This document shows positions 33,107 through 46,439 of a stretch of 64,000 bases of DNA, piece by piece. The notes beneath the pieces are model-generated. The model saw nothing but the letters and a program-made list of their open reading frames with translations. It made no database searches and was not told the origin of the DNA. How positions within the stretch are numbered: the first letter of the stretch is position 1; each line of letters opens with the position of its first letter. Source of the stretch: Anaeramoeba flamelloides (taxonomy: Eukaryota; Metamonada; Anaeramoebidae); contig JANTQA010000029.1 of NCBI GenBank assembly GCA_027625915.1, positions 3,844,001-3,908,000 of the forward strand. The letters are read 5' to 3'. The translations under genes and the position numbers were made by a program.

Positions 33107-36100
33107 TATCACTATTTTATAGAATATCTATATTTGTTTTATTATTACAATAATATTGATTCTCAATAATTTTCTAAAATATCATGATTTTCTAAAATAT
33201 CGTAATTTTTATAACTTTCCCTCGGTTTCATCATTTATATCAACAAAACTTTTAATATTTTAATATATAAGGCATTTCAAAAAAATGAGGCAGTTTTGTT
33301 TTACATTCCATAAAAAACACTGTTAGCTGATATATTCATAAACCAACAATACCAAAGAAAGTTAACAATTAATAATTATTGTGCAATGACTCATGTATTT
33401 ATTTCAAAATATGTTATATAAAATAGTAAAAAAAATGAAAAAAAAAAAAAAAATAACACGTTTTTGAAAAGAAAACAATGTAAATAATAAAATCTAATAA
33501 TAAAGTAGAAATATGATAAGAATATCACTTTTACTAAATAATCTGAGTTATACTTTAATTTTTTTTTTCATCTTATTGGAAATTTTGCTAATATTAAAAA
33601 AGGTATGATAAAAATTTTTCTTGATAGAAAAGAAAATAATAAATAGAAATTTTCAACCATAAAAAATATCATATAAAATTGAGAACAGAAAACTCAATCC
33701 CTTTTATTTATGTAACACCTTGTGGTAAAAAACAAATAAAATTTCACCATCAACCAATGGAAGGCTATTACTGGTTTTTTATATTTAAATATTTTTAGAA
33801 AATTAAGTTTAAAAAAGTTATTTTAAAATAAAATTTATACTATTTTTTGAAAAAAATGATATTGTACTTAACCATATTTAATCGAATTATCATTGAAATA
33901 AAAATTTAAATTTGAAAAATTATAAAACTATTATAAATATAAAATTTATAAATAAATTTCTTATAAAGCAAATTTACTTATGAACAATTGTATATATACC
34001 CATATTAAAAAAAAATAGCCTGAAAAAAATTATCAAAATGTGGAAAATTGTTCTATTTTTTTTGTACTTTCATTATTTTATAAGGGAAATTTTCCAATTT
34101 TTTTTTTTTGAAAAGTTTTATCTAAAAATTTAAAAATTACTAAGTTTTAATGATTAAAAAACATCGTACTTTGCTGGATTTTATCACAACTTGTACAAAA
34201 ATATTGCCCAAAATACTTGAAAATAATTTATTCATTGCAAAAGATATTTTTACACCACATAGAAAATTTGTTTTATCTTGTTGATTTTCATTCAATAACA
34301 ATATCTATATTTGATTCATTACAATTTAAAAATAAAAAAAATATAAATTAAATTTGAAAAAAAAATAATATTTTATTTAATTGTAAAATTTGGAAATTTT
34401 TTCATCAAGATTTTTTTTCAAATTTAAATGATTTTTCCAATAATTCAAATCAACATAATTGATTTTTTTTTAATTTTTACTATTTTTTAATTTTTAACTT
34501 TTTAAAATCTAGACATAAAATAGACAATATTATTGGATTAGAGAACATGCCTCAGAACCTAATTTTCCAAAATATGGATTACTTTAGATTGAAAAAATTC
34601 AAATTTCAAAAAATATTATTCTAATTTCTACCAATAACAAAATTCAAAAAAAAAATCCAAGTTTCCAAGATTATTTTATTATATTTCAATAATATTGAAT
34701 AGTTTTTTTTTATTTTTTTTAAATTTAGTGTTAATTATTTTATCTTCTAAATGGTTTTTATTGGATAAATTCCAATTTAATAAATGTAATTATTTTACAT
34801 TTTTTTTTTTTTGACATTTTATTTTTTAACTATTTTCTATTGTTTAACTTGATTTTTTAGGAAATTATTCATATTAATATTTATTTTTGGCGAAAAGATA
34901 TCAATTTCATTTTTATCTTGATTTAATATTTATTGAATTTTTTCTAAAAAAAAAATTAAACAATTTTTTGAGAAATATTATTATTTATTTATTTTTATTA
35001 TTATAAAATTTACAACCTTGTTTGATTATTATTATTAATAGATCAATGCGTCAAGTTTTGAATTACTATTATCGTCATAAAATTTATGATTTTCAAAATT
35101 AAAATAAAAATAAAAATTTTTAAAATAATTTAAAAATGAATCATCTATTATTATTTTTTCCAATATCAAAAAAAAAAATCAATAACATAATTACTTTATC
35201 TTTGAACTATTTTGACGCTTTATTATAATCCAAATCTGGATTGTAGACAAATAGGAAAATAAATATATTAGTACATCAACACCATTTTAAATCTTTTATT
35301 AAAAATCTGATGAACTTTATGCAAATCTAGTGCGCTAAGGGATTATTATATATACACTATACAAGTTGAATTTTTAACAAATGCTTTCTTCTTAATGAGA
35401 GGTTATTTCCACCTCTATATTAACATTTTCAACAAAAAAAGTCACGAAAAACATTTTTAAGTATTTTGATCCCTTTAATGACATGGTAGCCCCCCTTCCC
35501 CTAAACAATCTATATCTTCTAAGATTTACTTGGCTTTTTTTTTAACTTGACTAAACTTATCCTTTTTTTTTTTTTTTTTATAATAACAAACCTAACACGT
35601 TTCAAAAAAAGCACCTTAAACTAATTTTAATTTAGGTAATAGCCATAGTTAGCGATTACCATGATACAAAAAAAAAACGATCAACCGGATTTTTAATTGA
35701 TAACATTTTATAGTATTATAACATAAGATTAGTTTATGAAGGAAAATTGGAAAGTATAAATACAAATTGTAAGCTAGCTACAATGGCAGTATTTATAATA
35801 CTATTTTTAAATTGCGATTATTCTTTGGTTCAGGATTATTTAAAATGAAGTTTCTAATTCACCGATGTTTTAATTTGTAAGGCCCCCATGGTGGGTTTAA
35901 TTTAGATAGCCCTTAACCCCCTTTTTATTATTAGTTATCAAATTTAACTTTTTTAAGGAGCTCCATAACTATCCATTAAATTTCAATATAAATAGGAGAT
36001 CTAAATTGAAATTGTTTATTCAACTTAAAAAAAAAATAATTATTCTCTAAAGTTAATATTTTTCTTCTTTTAATTGGTTTAACTTTTCATTTTTAATATG

Positions 36101-36845
36101 GTTTATAATTAAAAAAATAGAATGAAATTTTTTTGATCGATGTTACCTATTCTACCAAATAGTCATTTATTTTTAAATTTTTGAAAAAGAGACAATACTC
36201 TAGAAGAATAACTAAAGAGATTCATTTGACACATACACCCACTACAATCATGCAATTTAGATCTCAAATGAAAGTCAACTTTCCTAACTTCAAACAATCC
36301 GAATAAAAACACCAGTTTTTTTTTTAATGATTCTTAATAGGAAATTTAAAACTTGGCTTTGCCCAACAACAAATTCGTAAAGAGACTAGTATAGGTGTAC
36401 TAGCAAAAACTGGGATCATAAACTTTTTTTTTTTTTTCGAATTATTCGTTATTGGGTTAGAATTCAAATCAATTTTGTGTTTCATCAAAGATTTATGAGC
36501 TGATGTTTATAAAAAAAGCAAATAAAAAAAAAATGTCCAAAATTATTCCTTTTGGGTGAACAAGTGCTTTAATTATCGGGAAAATGTGTACACCTTAATT
36601 TTGTTTGTGTGATTTTTTCAATCATAGCTTGTAGTGAAAGATAAAAAAAAAAAAGATTCAATGCATGAAAAAATCTTTTTCCTATTTCAGGTGCCAAGAG
36701 CACACCATACACAAATTCGATTAAGAACCTTTTATTCCAGTTTTAAAATTCAAAAATGGCTTTGGTTGTTTTTATTAATTTGATGAAATATTTGAACAAA
36801 AGGAGAAATTTTTAAAAACTTGTTTGGAAAAACTCTACTACAAAT
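33107..36845. other. Very AT-rich gene-poor region
   Basis: Among the most A/T-extreme parts of the window (33200-35300), with no gene. A patch at 36170-36430 of more balanced composition has competing open frames on both strands and is discussed as a finding. The last ~300 bp are the 3' flank of the SDR gene. Confidence 0.45.
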
Positions 36846-37553
36846 TTACCATTTCAAATTTTTCTTATCTTGGAAAAATTCACCTGAAGGTCCGTTTTCG
36901 TCAAGTGTTGACAAATATATAATCGTTTCTGGAGCCTTTTTTACGGACCTTGTTGCATTTTGACCACCCATATCTGTTCTTACCCATCCAGGGTTCATAC
37001 AATTTATTTTAATGTTTTGTGAAGAAACGGAATCCGCAAAAATACGAGTTAGGCCATTTAAGGAAAATTTTGAAATATTGTAGCTTGCTGTCGTTGGCTT
37101 TAGTGTATTACGAAATTGTCCGCCAGTAGAGCTTACATTTACTATTCTGCCATAACTGTTTTTGATCATTAATGGAAGGAACGCATTGATCGTATTAAAT
37201 GGTCCAAAATAATTGACTTTGATTGTTTTTTCAAAAATCTCGATGTCCACATCCAAAATGGAAACGCCCTCATCTAAATAAACACCAGCGTTGTTGACTA
37301 AAATATCTAATCTACCAAATTGCTTTTCCACTTTTTTAAAGCAACTCTGAACAGAATTAGAGTCTGTTACATCAAGCTGCATGAAGGTTAATTCTAAGTT
37401 GTTATCTTTCTTTAACTTTTTTACCGCTTGCTCTCCCTTTTCAACGTCTCGTGAAGTTAGAATTACATGAATACCTTCAATTTCGGCTAGTTGTTTACAT
37501 GTTTCAAATCCAATACCTCGGTTTGCTCCTGTGACGAGCGCTATTTTGGTCAT
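36846..37553 (-). CDS. Short-chain dehydrogenase/reductase (SDR), single exon
   Basis: An intronless 235-residue classical SDR. Seen: the Rossmann nucleotide motif TGANRGIG (8-15), LDVTD (60-64) for adenine-ring contact, NNAG (87-90), and a catalytic set of Asn114 (KVNYFG), Ser141/142 (NVSS), Tyr158 and Lys162 (YNISK), then NPGWVRTDM (187-195). SDRs use NAD(P)H to oxidise or reduce alcohols and carbonyls; Arg12 in the glycine motif slightly favours NADPH (inference). Closest in style to the carbonyl-reductase/menthol-dehydrogenase-like group, but the substrate cannot be told. The length is complete and the protein should be cytosolic, with no signal or membrane segment. Confidence 0.93.
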   Translation of the reverse strand: MTKIALVTGANRGIGFETCKQLAEIEGIHVILTSRDVEKGEQAVKKLKKDNNLELTFMQLDVTDSNSVQSCFKKVEKQFGRLDILVNNAGVYLDEGVSILDVDIEIFEKTIKVNYFGPFNTINAFLPLMIKNSYGRIVNVSSTGGQFRNTLKPTTASYNISKFSLNGLTRIFADSVSSQNIKINCMNPGWVRTDMGGQNATRSVKKAPETIIYLSTLDENGPSGEFFQDKKNLKW

Positions 37554-40500
37554 TTGGTTTTAATTTAAAAAATTATTAAAAACTGACAAAAAGACAAAAA
37601 AATGAGTAAAACTTTATAGTTTCTCCACAAGAACTTCCTGAACATTTTGGCCACTTTTTTCATTCAAATTTATTTTATTAATCGAAATTATTTCAAATTA
37701 TGTTCAGGGACTTATAACTCTTATTTGTTTTCTGTCTTTTTCCAATTTATGAATGAAAATTTTTCAATCAAGTTCTAAAAATTATTATGGGCATTATTTG
37801 TTGAAAAAACCCAAGATCTTGAAAAAAAAAATAATTAGAGTGACTACCACAACTAATATTGTTTTTTCTTATTATAATTTTCAAATTATAAAAAAAATAA
37901 ATTTTATCTCAAAAATAAGAGACAAAATTAAAAAAACTCAAGACTATCCTGATTAAATGATATTGTCGAGGTCTTGTTTTTTTTTTTTCTATGATAACAT
38001 AATCTTTGGATTAATATTTGAGAACATAAAATAACAAATTTTCTATCTTTATTGAAAAATGAAAGTATTTATTTATTTTACCAGAAGTAATAGAGTAATT
38101 ATTTTCAAAAGGGTAGAATTAAACCCTATAAACAAACCCCATTTATCAACTTTCGAGAAAGGTGTTATCATTTTTAAAAGAATCCCATTTAATAGAGATT
38201 ACATTTTTAGTTAAAAATATGTGAACTTTTTGTTTGGTTTTTTGGATCCAAATTACAAAAAAGAACATTTTGCCAAACCTTTTTATTAGGATGAAATCCC
38301 ACCCTTTTTAATATATAAGAGTTTGTATAAAATAACATCATTTCAAGTTTGATCTTATTTTAAAAATATAAAGTTTTGAAAAACCGGCTGTAAATCAAAA
38401 AAATCCCTGAAAAGATTGTCTAACTGTTGATCTTTATAAAACTGTTAAAATTGCTAGATATTTTAAATCTAATCCTTTTGTAATAAATCAAACTTTGAAC
38501 ATTAAAACCCACCCACTTATTAGAATGATGATTAATTGACTTACACTTGTTCAAAACAGGATTCAATCAGTAAAAAAACCAAGAATAATAATTATCATTT
38601 TACAAATTCTTTTAAGGGCCACTATAAAACCCAATTGTTTTTTTCTAATAAGTTTATCTACTGAGGTTATCTTATAAAAAAATGAGTATTCTATCGAAAT
38701 ATCCACTTTAATAAACTTTATACAGGTTTATTACTTAACTCATAAAAAAAAATGTTTATTTATTAAGCGGATTTGAATGAAATTAGACAAAAATTTTACT
38801 GAATATTAACAATAAAAAATCTTTTCCAGGATTATTTTCATTTCCAGTATTTGTTTTCATAACTCGAATTAAAATAAATCAAATATTGAATATTGAAGAT
38901 CCAGAAAATATTTAACCTTTCCTTTTATTCACTAATATTTATTAAAAGTCTAGAATTTTATAAGATTAGAGAATTATTTTTTTCAAATATCAAGAGTATA
39001 AATAACATACTTATCTTATATAAATAAGTTATTTAATACTATTTATTAATTTTTAATTCAACACATTATTAATTATAATTTGTTTTATTTGTTTGAAAAG
39101 TTGATAAAAAAAATAAATCCTATTCTTATTTTTAATTCTTTGGGTTATTAATAACCCACTGAAAACATAGAGATTGTGTTATTAATTATTCATTAAAAAA
39201 TAATGAAATTAAAAAGATTTTCCTTAGGTTATAATCTAAAATTTTTCAAGTATAAAAAATTATTTGGGGAGAATTTTTAATTCAATGAGTTGGTACTTAA
39301 TTCTCTCATATTTTTTTTGTTCAAAAAAATGAAAAAGTTCATTCTAACTGTTCTTTGAAATAAATATTATTATATTTTTTTTCTCAAGTACAAAATTAAT
39401 TCTTGTAATTTTTTTGACATTAAGGTGATTTTTTAGACTGGGATTATTCTAAAATTTTGTTGTTTTCTTTCTCAAGGGTATTTATGTCCTTTTCCTTCTT
39501 AGACAAAACAATTTCTTTTTTCTTTTTCAACGATATTCATTTTTTTCTGAAATTATTTGAGAAATATGATGAATTTTGTACTTTTCAAAAAATTAGAATA
39601 ATATACATAAAGCTTTTTACACCAATAATTCCTTTGGAAAATATCACTAATAGTAACCCAAGTACTAAAGTATTCATGTTTTTAATTGAGGGGTTTCAAG
39701 TCCAAGATCTGACTAATTTTTTTTGAATTGACTATTACATTTAATATATTATTTTTTTCTAGTTGATGGGTTGCCTAACAGTTAACAAGATCAAAATTAC
39801 AATACTTTTAATTTACAATTGTTTCTCATTAATGACTAGATTTGATGGTGAAAACAAGGGAAAATTATATAAAACCCCACTTGAAAGAGTTTCATAATCT
39901 CAGTTAAATATACAAATGATAAATCCCTTTTCTAAAAAAATGGTAAGTTTAAAATAATTGCACCTTTTTTCAGAATTTTAAAATTCTCAAACCATTTAAA
40001 ATTTTTTTTTTACAATTTTCTTATTAGAATTTAAAATTTATAAATACAAAATGATTTCCAAAGCTGTTCTAAATATTATTTGTAGTTTTTTTACAGGTTT
40101 GAACTGTTTTAAAAGGTTACCCATGGACTTGAAAAACCCTTTTTACTTTTTTTTTCTAGTTAACTAATATCTTTCATTATTATAACTGAAAACAATTTCA
40201 AACAATTAAATATTTTATCTTATTTTACAAACAATTTTTTGACAAATTTGGAACTTCATAAAAACTTTCACAACTTTTTGAATTTTGGAAAATTATACAA
40301 GAATAGGCAAGTATTGAAATGATCAGAACTTACAAGCTGAAATTTAAGAAAATCTTGAAATTATTTACTGGTATTTTCTTCATAATTGTGTAAAACAATT
40401 GCTAAATTTCCCCTTCATTTTCTAACTTTTAGATGTGTAAATTTTGAAAAATAATAATTTAAAAATGTTATATAGATAAATTAAGAATTATAAAAATATG

Positions 40501-43500
40501 ATAGGAAGTTGAATAGTTAAAAAAAATACATTTTTTTACCTATCTATAAATTAAAAGGTATAGTAAAAATCCTATGAATGTACCACAACACTTACTTTAA
40601 ATGCTGTTTCAAGAATTAAATTGTTGTTTTATATAATTAATTCCCCATTTTTAAGATTTGAAAAGTTTAAAATCCAATATCATGTGATTTCTAGCACAGG
40701 TACAATTTTCATTTTTTTTGCCATGATGTTTCACAACAGTTCTGTAAAAACATTTTGTTTTCAAGTTGTGAATACAAAAGGTTGATTTTTTTATTTTTGT
40801 AAAAACTTTTCACATGCCATACTTCCTTCATTTTTAATCACTCATGAAGATTAAGTAAAATTGAATAATCTGCAATTTATTTAATTTTTGTATTTTTTTG
40901 GAACGAAGTCAAAATGAAAGTTAACTCAAAACAATGAAATTTCTATAAAAATAATATTCTGTTCAAAAAGTGTAATTCAATTGAAATAATAAATTTCAAA
41001 AAAAAAAAAAAAATAGTCTTTAGTATTCAAGAACAACCTATAATTAAATCTTATTAATAATTCATTTTTTAATTATATAAAAAATATCAAAAGCTGGTTA
41101 TTTGATCATTATAAAAATTAAAAAAACAAACACTAAAAAAAGGTGAGTCACAATTTTTAAAATGAGCATTTAAGGTTTTTATTAAAGAACGTTCACTGAA
41201 AAAAAGATAACAAGATTTTTTACTAATAATAATATGTATTAAGAAAAATATCACATGTTCTTTCTCACAATGTTTTTTAATTTTCCTTGGTATTTTCTTA
41301 TTCCATTTTTTTTTTTTTTCAACTTTACTCATCTAAAAAAGCAATGAAAAACATAACTAAAAACTAAACTTCTCTAAATTCAATTAAAAAAATTTACCAA
41401 ATTCAAAATGATGAAAGAATTGAAATAAACCAAGGTACAACAAATAAAAAAATAATTAACAAATTTAGTGGAATTTTTACTGATTTTTGTCTTACAAACC
41501 AATAATTTTTGTTTTATTGTGTAATATTTTCTTCTTCTTCTTCAAAAAAAAAAAAAAAACAAATTATTTTATACAATTTTATATTTTTGAGTAAAATTAT
41601 TTTTGTTTTTTGTTTTTCTTTATACAGAATTGTTTGAGTAAAAAAAGAATACAAGGTTCTACTAACTAGAAACTCAGATACTAAAAAAAAAAAATAACTT
41701 CAAAATTAAAAAAAAATCAAAATTCACACCAAATGATTTACTCTATTCATCTTTGAAAAAAAAAAAAAAAAATACGAGTTACTAATCCCGTAATTATTCT
41801 AAAGAATCCACAATTCAAAAAATGGAGTGAGAATAAAATAATTCTTTGACTGAGGAATTTGAAACTAAGAATCAACTAAAAAGAAAATTGTTTTTTTTTT
41901 ATCTCTCAAACTATTCTACTCTAAGAAGAGTAAAAAATAACAGTTTACTTTTTTTCTTCAATATGACTTAATTCAACTTAAATTAAATAATTTTGAGATG
42001 TTTAATTCGAAACTAATTAAATTATACATAAATGGATCAAAAAACAATTTTAAAAAATTTCCTCCATCAAATTTTGAAATTAAATTGTTACTAATTTTTT
42101 ATCCATGAATAAATTTTAAAAAATGAATAATTTGATTTAGTAAGCTATTTATAAAAAAGCGGGGAAAATTTATTTTAAAATATATTTATTAAACACGAGA
42201 TCTTCAAAAAAGTATTTAAATATACAAAATCATTAACTACCATTTATTGATTCTTGATTATAATTCAATTTTTTTACTTAGTATTGTATTACATAAATAA
42301 AAGATATTAAATTTTCTGATCTCGATTTTATCTGAATATATTTTTAAGGTATGAAAATTGATGTTTATTATTTTCTTTTTGATTAAAAAAACTGTTTTCA
42401 TAACTTGTTTAATCTCAACAAAATTTCAAATAGAATTGTTTACATATCACTAAGTTTGGTTGTTTAAAAAATCATCTGTGCCCTTTTCATATTTCCAGTT
42501 TTTTATTGTAATTGATTGTACATTGTTTTCTCCAAAAAAAAATTTCATTTTTTTTTTTCTTTTTTTGGAAATAATCCAAAGAACGAACATATTTTGAAAT
42601 AAAAGACTTAGTTGTTGACTCAACTGGTATTAATATTAAACTTTATTTTGGTATTGCCAATTGACGAATACCTCCACTAGCAAATTTGATTTTTTATGAA
42701 ATGTAAAAAAAAACATCACACTTTTTTGGAAATACCTTAAATAGATCGGATCCTTCAAACTCAATTATAAACAAAAAAAATAGTTTCATAACGTTGAATG
42801 ATTCTAAATAGTACCTAAAAATAAAAAGGGCCAAAACTGTCCTGTTTTTGGTATGAATCATAGCTTCTTATGAAGAGAAAATCCAAAGCCGAATAATGAA
42901 ATAACTTTTGTTTTCTTTATTCATAAATGTATAGTGCGCAATTCTTACATTCATTATATGATTTATTTCGAAAACAATTGAAAAAAAAAACAGTATATTA
43001 AAACAGTTAGAAACGTAATTTTTTTATTTTTATTTGCATTTGTTACATTTATTTTTCAAAAATAACTCTTGTCTCTTTCTTAACTCTTCAAATAATAAAC
43101 ATCTTGTTTTGAAAACTGATCATTCTGAAACAAAAATTTGCAAGCATAAATTTTGTCTTGTTCTAAAAAATTTTTCAAATAAAACGTCAGTTTTCTCAAA
43201 TAGTTTGTGCTGTCATGCTTAAATCATTTCATGTCAAGTCATAAGACGAACTTATTTATCCCAAATAATCAAAGGAAATAAAAAATAAAAATAGTATGAA
43301 ATTGTGTTCTAAGACATATTGGTAACCTTTTTTTTTTTTTTCACCATTTGCATTATTATTATTTTTAAATAATTATCATTTTTTATTTTGTGTATAAAGG
43401 ATAACGAAATTTATATTCATTAATAATTTGAATTTTAATTGTTTTACTTTTATTACCATTATCAAATTTAAATGGGTAAATAGATTGTTACTCTATATTA

Positions 43501-43906
43501 TTATTCTTAAAATTCTGAAATTATTTTGATTATTTTCTTAATAAAAAATAATTTTCAAATAATTTCTTCTTGTTTTTCTACTTGTTTTTGTACTTCTTTT
43601 TCTTCTTCGTTTTGATCTTTTTGTTTGTTTTCTTCTTGTTCTCATTTTTCTTTTCATTTTTCTTTTTCTTTTCATTTTTCTTTTTCTTTTCATTTTTCTT
43701 TTTCTCAATATGTGTATTGTTTAATTTCAATTTCATAATTTTTTTAAATATTTTAGCTTGAATAAATCTTTTTGCATGAAAATATTTGAGGATCGGTCTC
43801 TGTGGAAATCACACATTTTTAGTATTTGGCTTTATAAATAATTGATCAAAATCAAAATTAAAGTGTGCTTTTGTATAAAAATAAATCAACAATCTTGGAA
43901 ATAATG
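37554..43906. other. Long gene-poor region
   Basis: No gene is supported over 6.3 kb. It contains one copy of a ~600-bp repeat (42140-42740), a stretch at 39840-40140 similar to 13600-13890, and a sequence at 41140-41200 (GGTGAGTCACAATTTTT) shared with 48573-48610. A CT-rich tract at 43569-43725 encodes only low-complexity frames. Confidence 0.45.
42140..42740 (+). repeat. Dispersed repeat with AAAAAAGYGGGG ends, copy 1
   Basis: Matches 58810-59405 in the same orientation along ~600 bp, sharing for example ATCATTAACTACCATTTATT and AAAGATATTAAATTTTCTGA. Ends are TATAAAAAAGCGGGG on the left and, in the other copy, CCCCACTTTTTTATAAA on the right, an inverted pair, so it is likely a non-autonomous DNA transposon. 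No coding. Confidence 0.8.
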
Positions 43907-45517
43907 TTAAAGTATTAAATGGGTTTTCTTATTTGGAATCTTATTAATGCGCTTTTTACATCCAAAAATATGTAGATAATAAACAACATATAAGATAAAG
44001 AACAGGGAAATTGTAATGGGCAGGCCAAGAGAGAAAAAAGATAATGCTGTAAAATTAATAATTACCCCTACAATTATTAAAAAAAATGTTCCCAAAAAAT
44101 TTTTATGAACTACTTTCCAAGAAATTTTACAAATAACCCAAAAGGAGAAACGTTTTTCAATCCAAAGTAAAAAAAACCATGTTAATGAAAAATCAGTATA
44201 TATACCAATAATGATGAAAATTGTTGAATTGTAAAGATAAGGTAATACTAATAGGGTTTTGATTAGAGCTCGGATAATTAACGGATAAAAACCAATTTTT
44301 TTTATATTTAGTGTTTTTAAAAATCTTTTGCAATCAAAACTGGATTCTATATTTGTTAAATATTTCTGAACTGCGTATAATAAATATTTGAATATAATGA
44401 ATTCAAAATAACTTTCAAATATTTCAAAAATAAAAGTGGAAACGATCTGACCTAATTGTGATCCACAAAAAAAATTCTCAAAGCATTTGTTTTGAGAGTT
44501 TTCGCTAAGAAATGTTTTTTCATTCTCCAAATCCTTTTTGTTTTCCATTTTTGTTTGAGTTCCCATCGCTTTTGAATTGGAATTAGCATTTGAGTTGGTA
44601 TTAGTGTTAGGATTAGATCTTTTATTAAAATCAAGATTAATAAGTAAATTCTCTTGATGATCCTTCAAGTTATTCTTGTGACTGTGCTTATTATTATTGT
44701 TGTTGTTGTTGTTGTTGTTGTTGTTATTATCATTATTTTTATTATTATTATTATCATTATTATTATTATTATTATTATTTATTGTAAGATCAATGTCTTG
44801 ATTATTCGCAAGAAGATGAATTGCATGTGTAAGTATTTTGTCTGCATGTAGTTTCCCCATTAAAGAGATAAAGCCAGATTTTATTTTTGGAAGAAATAAA
44901 TTAGAAATTTTTCTTTCGAAAATAGAGAGAATAGTCAATGGTTTTTTGAAGAGTTTGAGTCTTTGATTAAAATTGCAACTGTCTTCATTTGCCCAAGGGT
45001 TTTTTTCAAAGTTGTTACCATCGTTGTTAATGTCTGATAAAAATGTGTTGTCTTCAAAAAAAAATTTGTCTCCAAAGGATACAAGGAAAAAAATGCATAC
45101 AAACAAATACACAAAGCAAAACAAAAATGAAAGAAAAAGATGAATTCTCCATCTTAAAAGAAAAAAATTGTATGAATGAATAAGCCAATCTTTTAAGTTG
45201 AAGTGATATTTCCTTTCAAGAAGAAATTCAAAATACTCGGATTTGCTCATGTTTGAAATGAATTGTAATTCACATTTTGGTGGTTGGAAATGATAAAACC
45301 TAAACCTTTTTTTTGTTTTGTTTTTTTGTTCTTTCAGTCTTTTCGTTCGTTTTTTTTTTTGAAAAAGATCCAGATCCGCACCAAGGATTTTGTTTTTTTT
45401 TTTTTTAAAGTAATAGCCATATTTGTTTTGGTTTTTGTTCTTGTTCTTTGTTTTTGTCTGTGGTGATCTTGATCGTAATTGAATTAATTTGATTTTTTGG
45501 TTGTTGTTATTTAGCAT
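43907..45517 (-). CDS. Asn-rich multipass membrane protein, unknown function
   Basis: One open frame; the first ATG is at 45517, giving 536 residues (the frame is open 10 codons further upstream but only to a GTG). I do not recognise the family. Order: a Lys/Arg/Gln/Asn-rich cytosolic-type N-terminus to about 110; one hydrophobic helix at about 126-148 (HLFLSFLFCFVYLFVCIFFL); a soluble stretch with a poly-Asn tract (about 246-276) and an Asn/Ser/Thr repeat region; then several helices from about 360 to 518, ending in a short basic tail. The C-terminal part (KISWKVVHKNFLG, then two hydrophobic helices with a conserved-looking LGLPIT turn) has the general look of polytopic membrane-domain families in which an amphipathic segment precedes a Gly-Pro-containing helix, but this is only a resemblance. 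Hidden introns are possible. Confidence 0.6.
   Translation of the reverse strand: MLNNNNQKIKLIQLRSRSPQTKTKNKNKNQNKYGYYFKKKKNKILGADLDLFQKKKRTKRLKEQKNKTKKRFRFYHFQPPKCELQFISNMSKSEYFEFLLERKYHFNLKDWLIHSYNFFLLRWRIHLFLSFLFCFVYLFVCIFFLVSFGDKFFFEDNTFLSDINNDGNNFEKNPWANEDSCNFNQRLKLFKKPLTILSIFERKISNLFLPKIKSGFISLMGKLHADKILTHAIHLLANNQDIDLTINNNNNNNNDNNNNKNNDNNNNNNNNNNNNNKHSHKNNLKDHQENLLINLDFNKRSNPNTNTNSNANSNSKAMGTQTKMENKKDLENEKTFLSENSQNKCFENFFCGSQLGQIVSTFIFEIFESYFEFIIFKYLLYAVQKYLTNIESSFDCKRFLKTLNIKKIGFYPLIIRALIKTLLVLPYLYNSTIFIIIGIYTDFSLTWFFLLWIEKRFSFWVICKISWKVVHKNFLGTFFLIIVGVIINFTALSFFSLGLPITISLFFILYVVYYLHIFGCKKRINKIPNKKTHLIL
44692..44781 (-). repeat. Trinucleotide tract encoding poly-Asn
   Basis: Runs of GTT and ATT on the plus strand read AAC/AAT on the minus strand, coding 30-odd residues of mostly Asn inside the membrane protein. 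Mixed codons show that the tract is not a pure slippage product. Confidence 0.9.
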
Positions 45518-46439
45518 TACAAAATTTTGGTTGGTTGGGTTTCTCACGAAAACGTTTGAAGTGACTGAAGTAAAGTAAAGAAAAAAGTCAAAATAAAAAT
45601 AAAAAATGTTTCAAATATTCTCAGTCAAGTTTATTCACAAAACTGTAGAGTGTTTTTTAAATTCCTTTCACTGTATTGTTGTTTCTTGTTTATTGCCTAC
45701 ATCATTAATTTTGTTGTTTTGTTTTTTTGTAGAATTTTTCGATTAGAATTTCAATTTTTTCTAATGAAACAAAAATTTTGACTAAAAAATACTTGTAAGT
45801 TGTAAATTGTTTTTGGTTGGTGGAAATGAAGTCACATTTTTTGATGACAAAAAATTCAAATCAATTTTTGTTTGTAAAAATTTTGCCTAGATTTTTAAGG
45901 GGGTATGAGAAGTCTTAAGTTTTGGAATTTTATATGTGGTATTGTAACTTAACACATGGGTGCTTTAAAATGGAAACAGAGAGGTCCTAAAACGAACTAT
46001 TTCAAGCATATTTTTTTTTTACAAGCATCAAATTTGGATCTCTATTTGATGTTCAATTGTTGTTCGAATATCAAATACTAGATACAAAAAATATTTAAAA
46101 GTTTTTCAATATAAAGAAAGTCAAAATGTTGCTATTTTAACATTTTTGATTTTTGAGGAAACAAATTTATTTAAAAAAAAGTAATTGTTTATGTTCAAGA
46201 ATTTTCTGAATTCTTGAACAAAACTAATCTCAAAATAGAATTAATATCCTAAACTTTTTGATTTATTTACTTTCCGCATATTATTAAAATAATTTTAATA
46301 CACCAATTTACTTCAATATAGTATATTTTAAAACGAAGTTTTTCATATTAGCCATAAGCAGATGTTAAATTTCGGCTATTTTCTAACTTAAATTGGAATT
46401 TGGATAAGAAAAAAAAAAAAATTACAACAGTGATTAAAA

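Noticed and set aside
36366-36420. Flagellin-like C-terminal motif (AQQQIRKETSIGVLA)
   Set aside because: A short resemblance in a eukaryotic intergenic island with no upstream domain; most likely chance.
43570-43761. Phe-rich ORF in a CT tract
   Set aside because: Simple-sequence DNA; minus-strand frames here are only Lys/Glu/Asn low complexity interrupted by stops.
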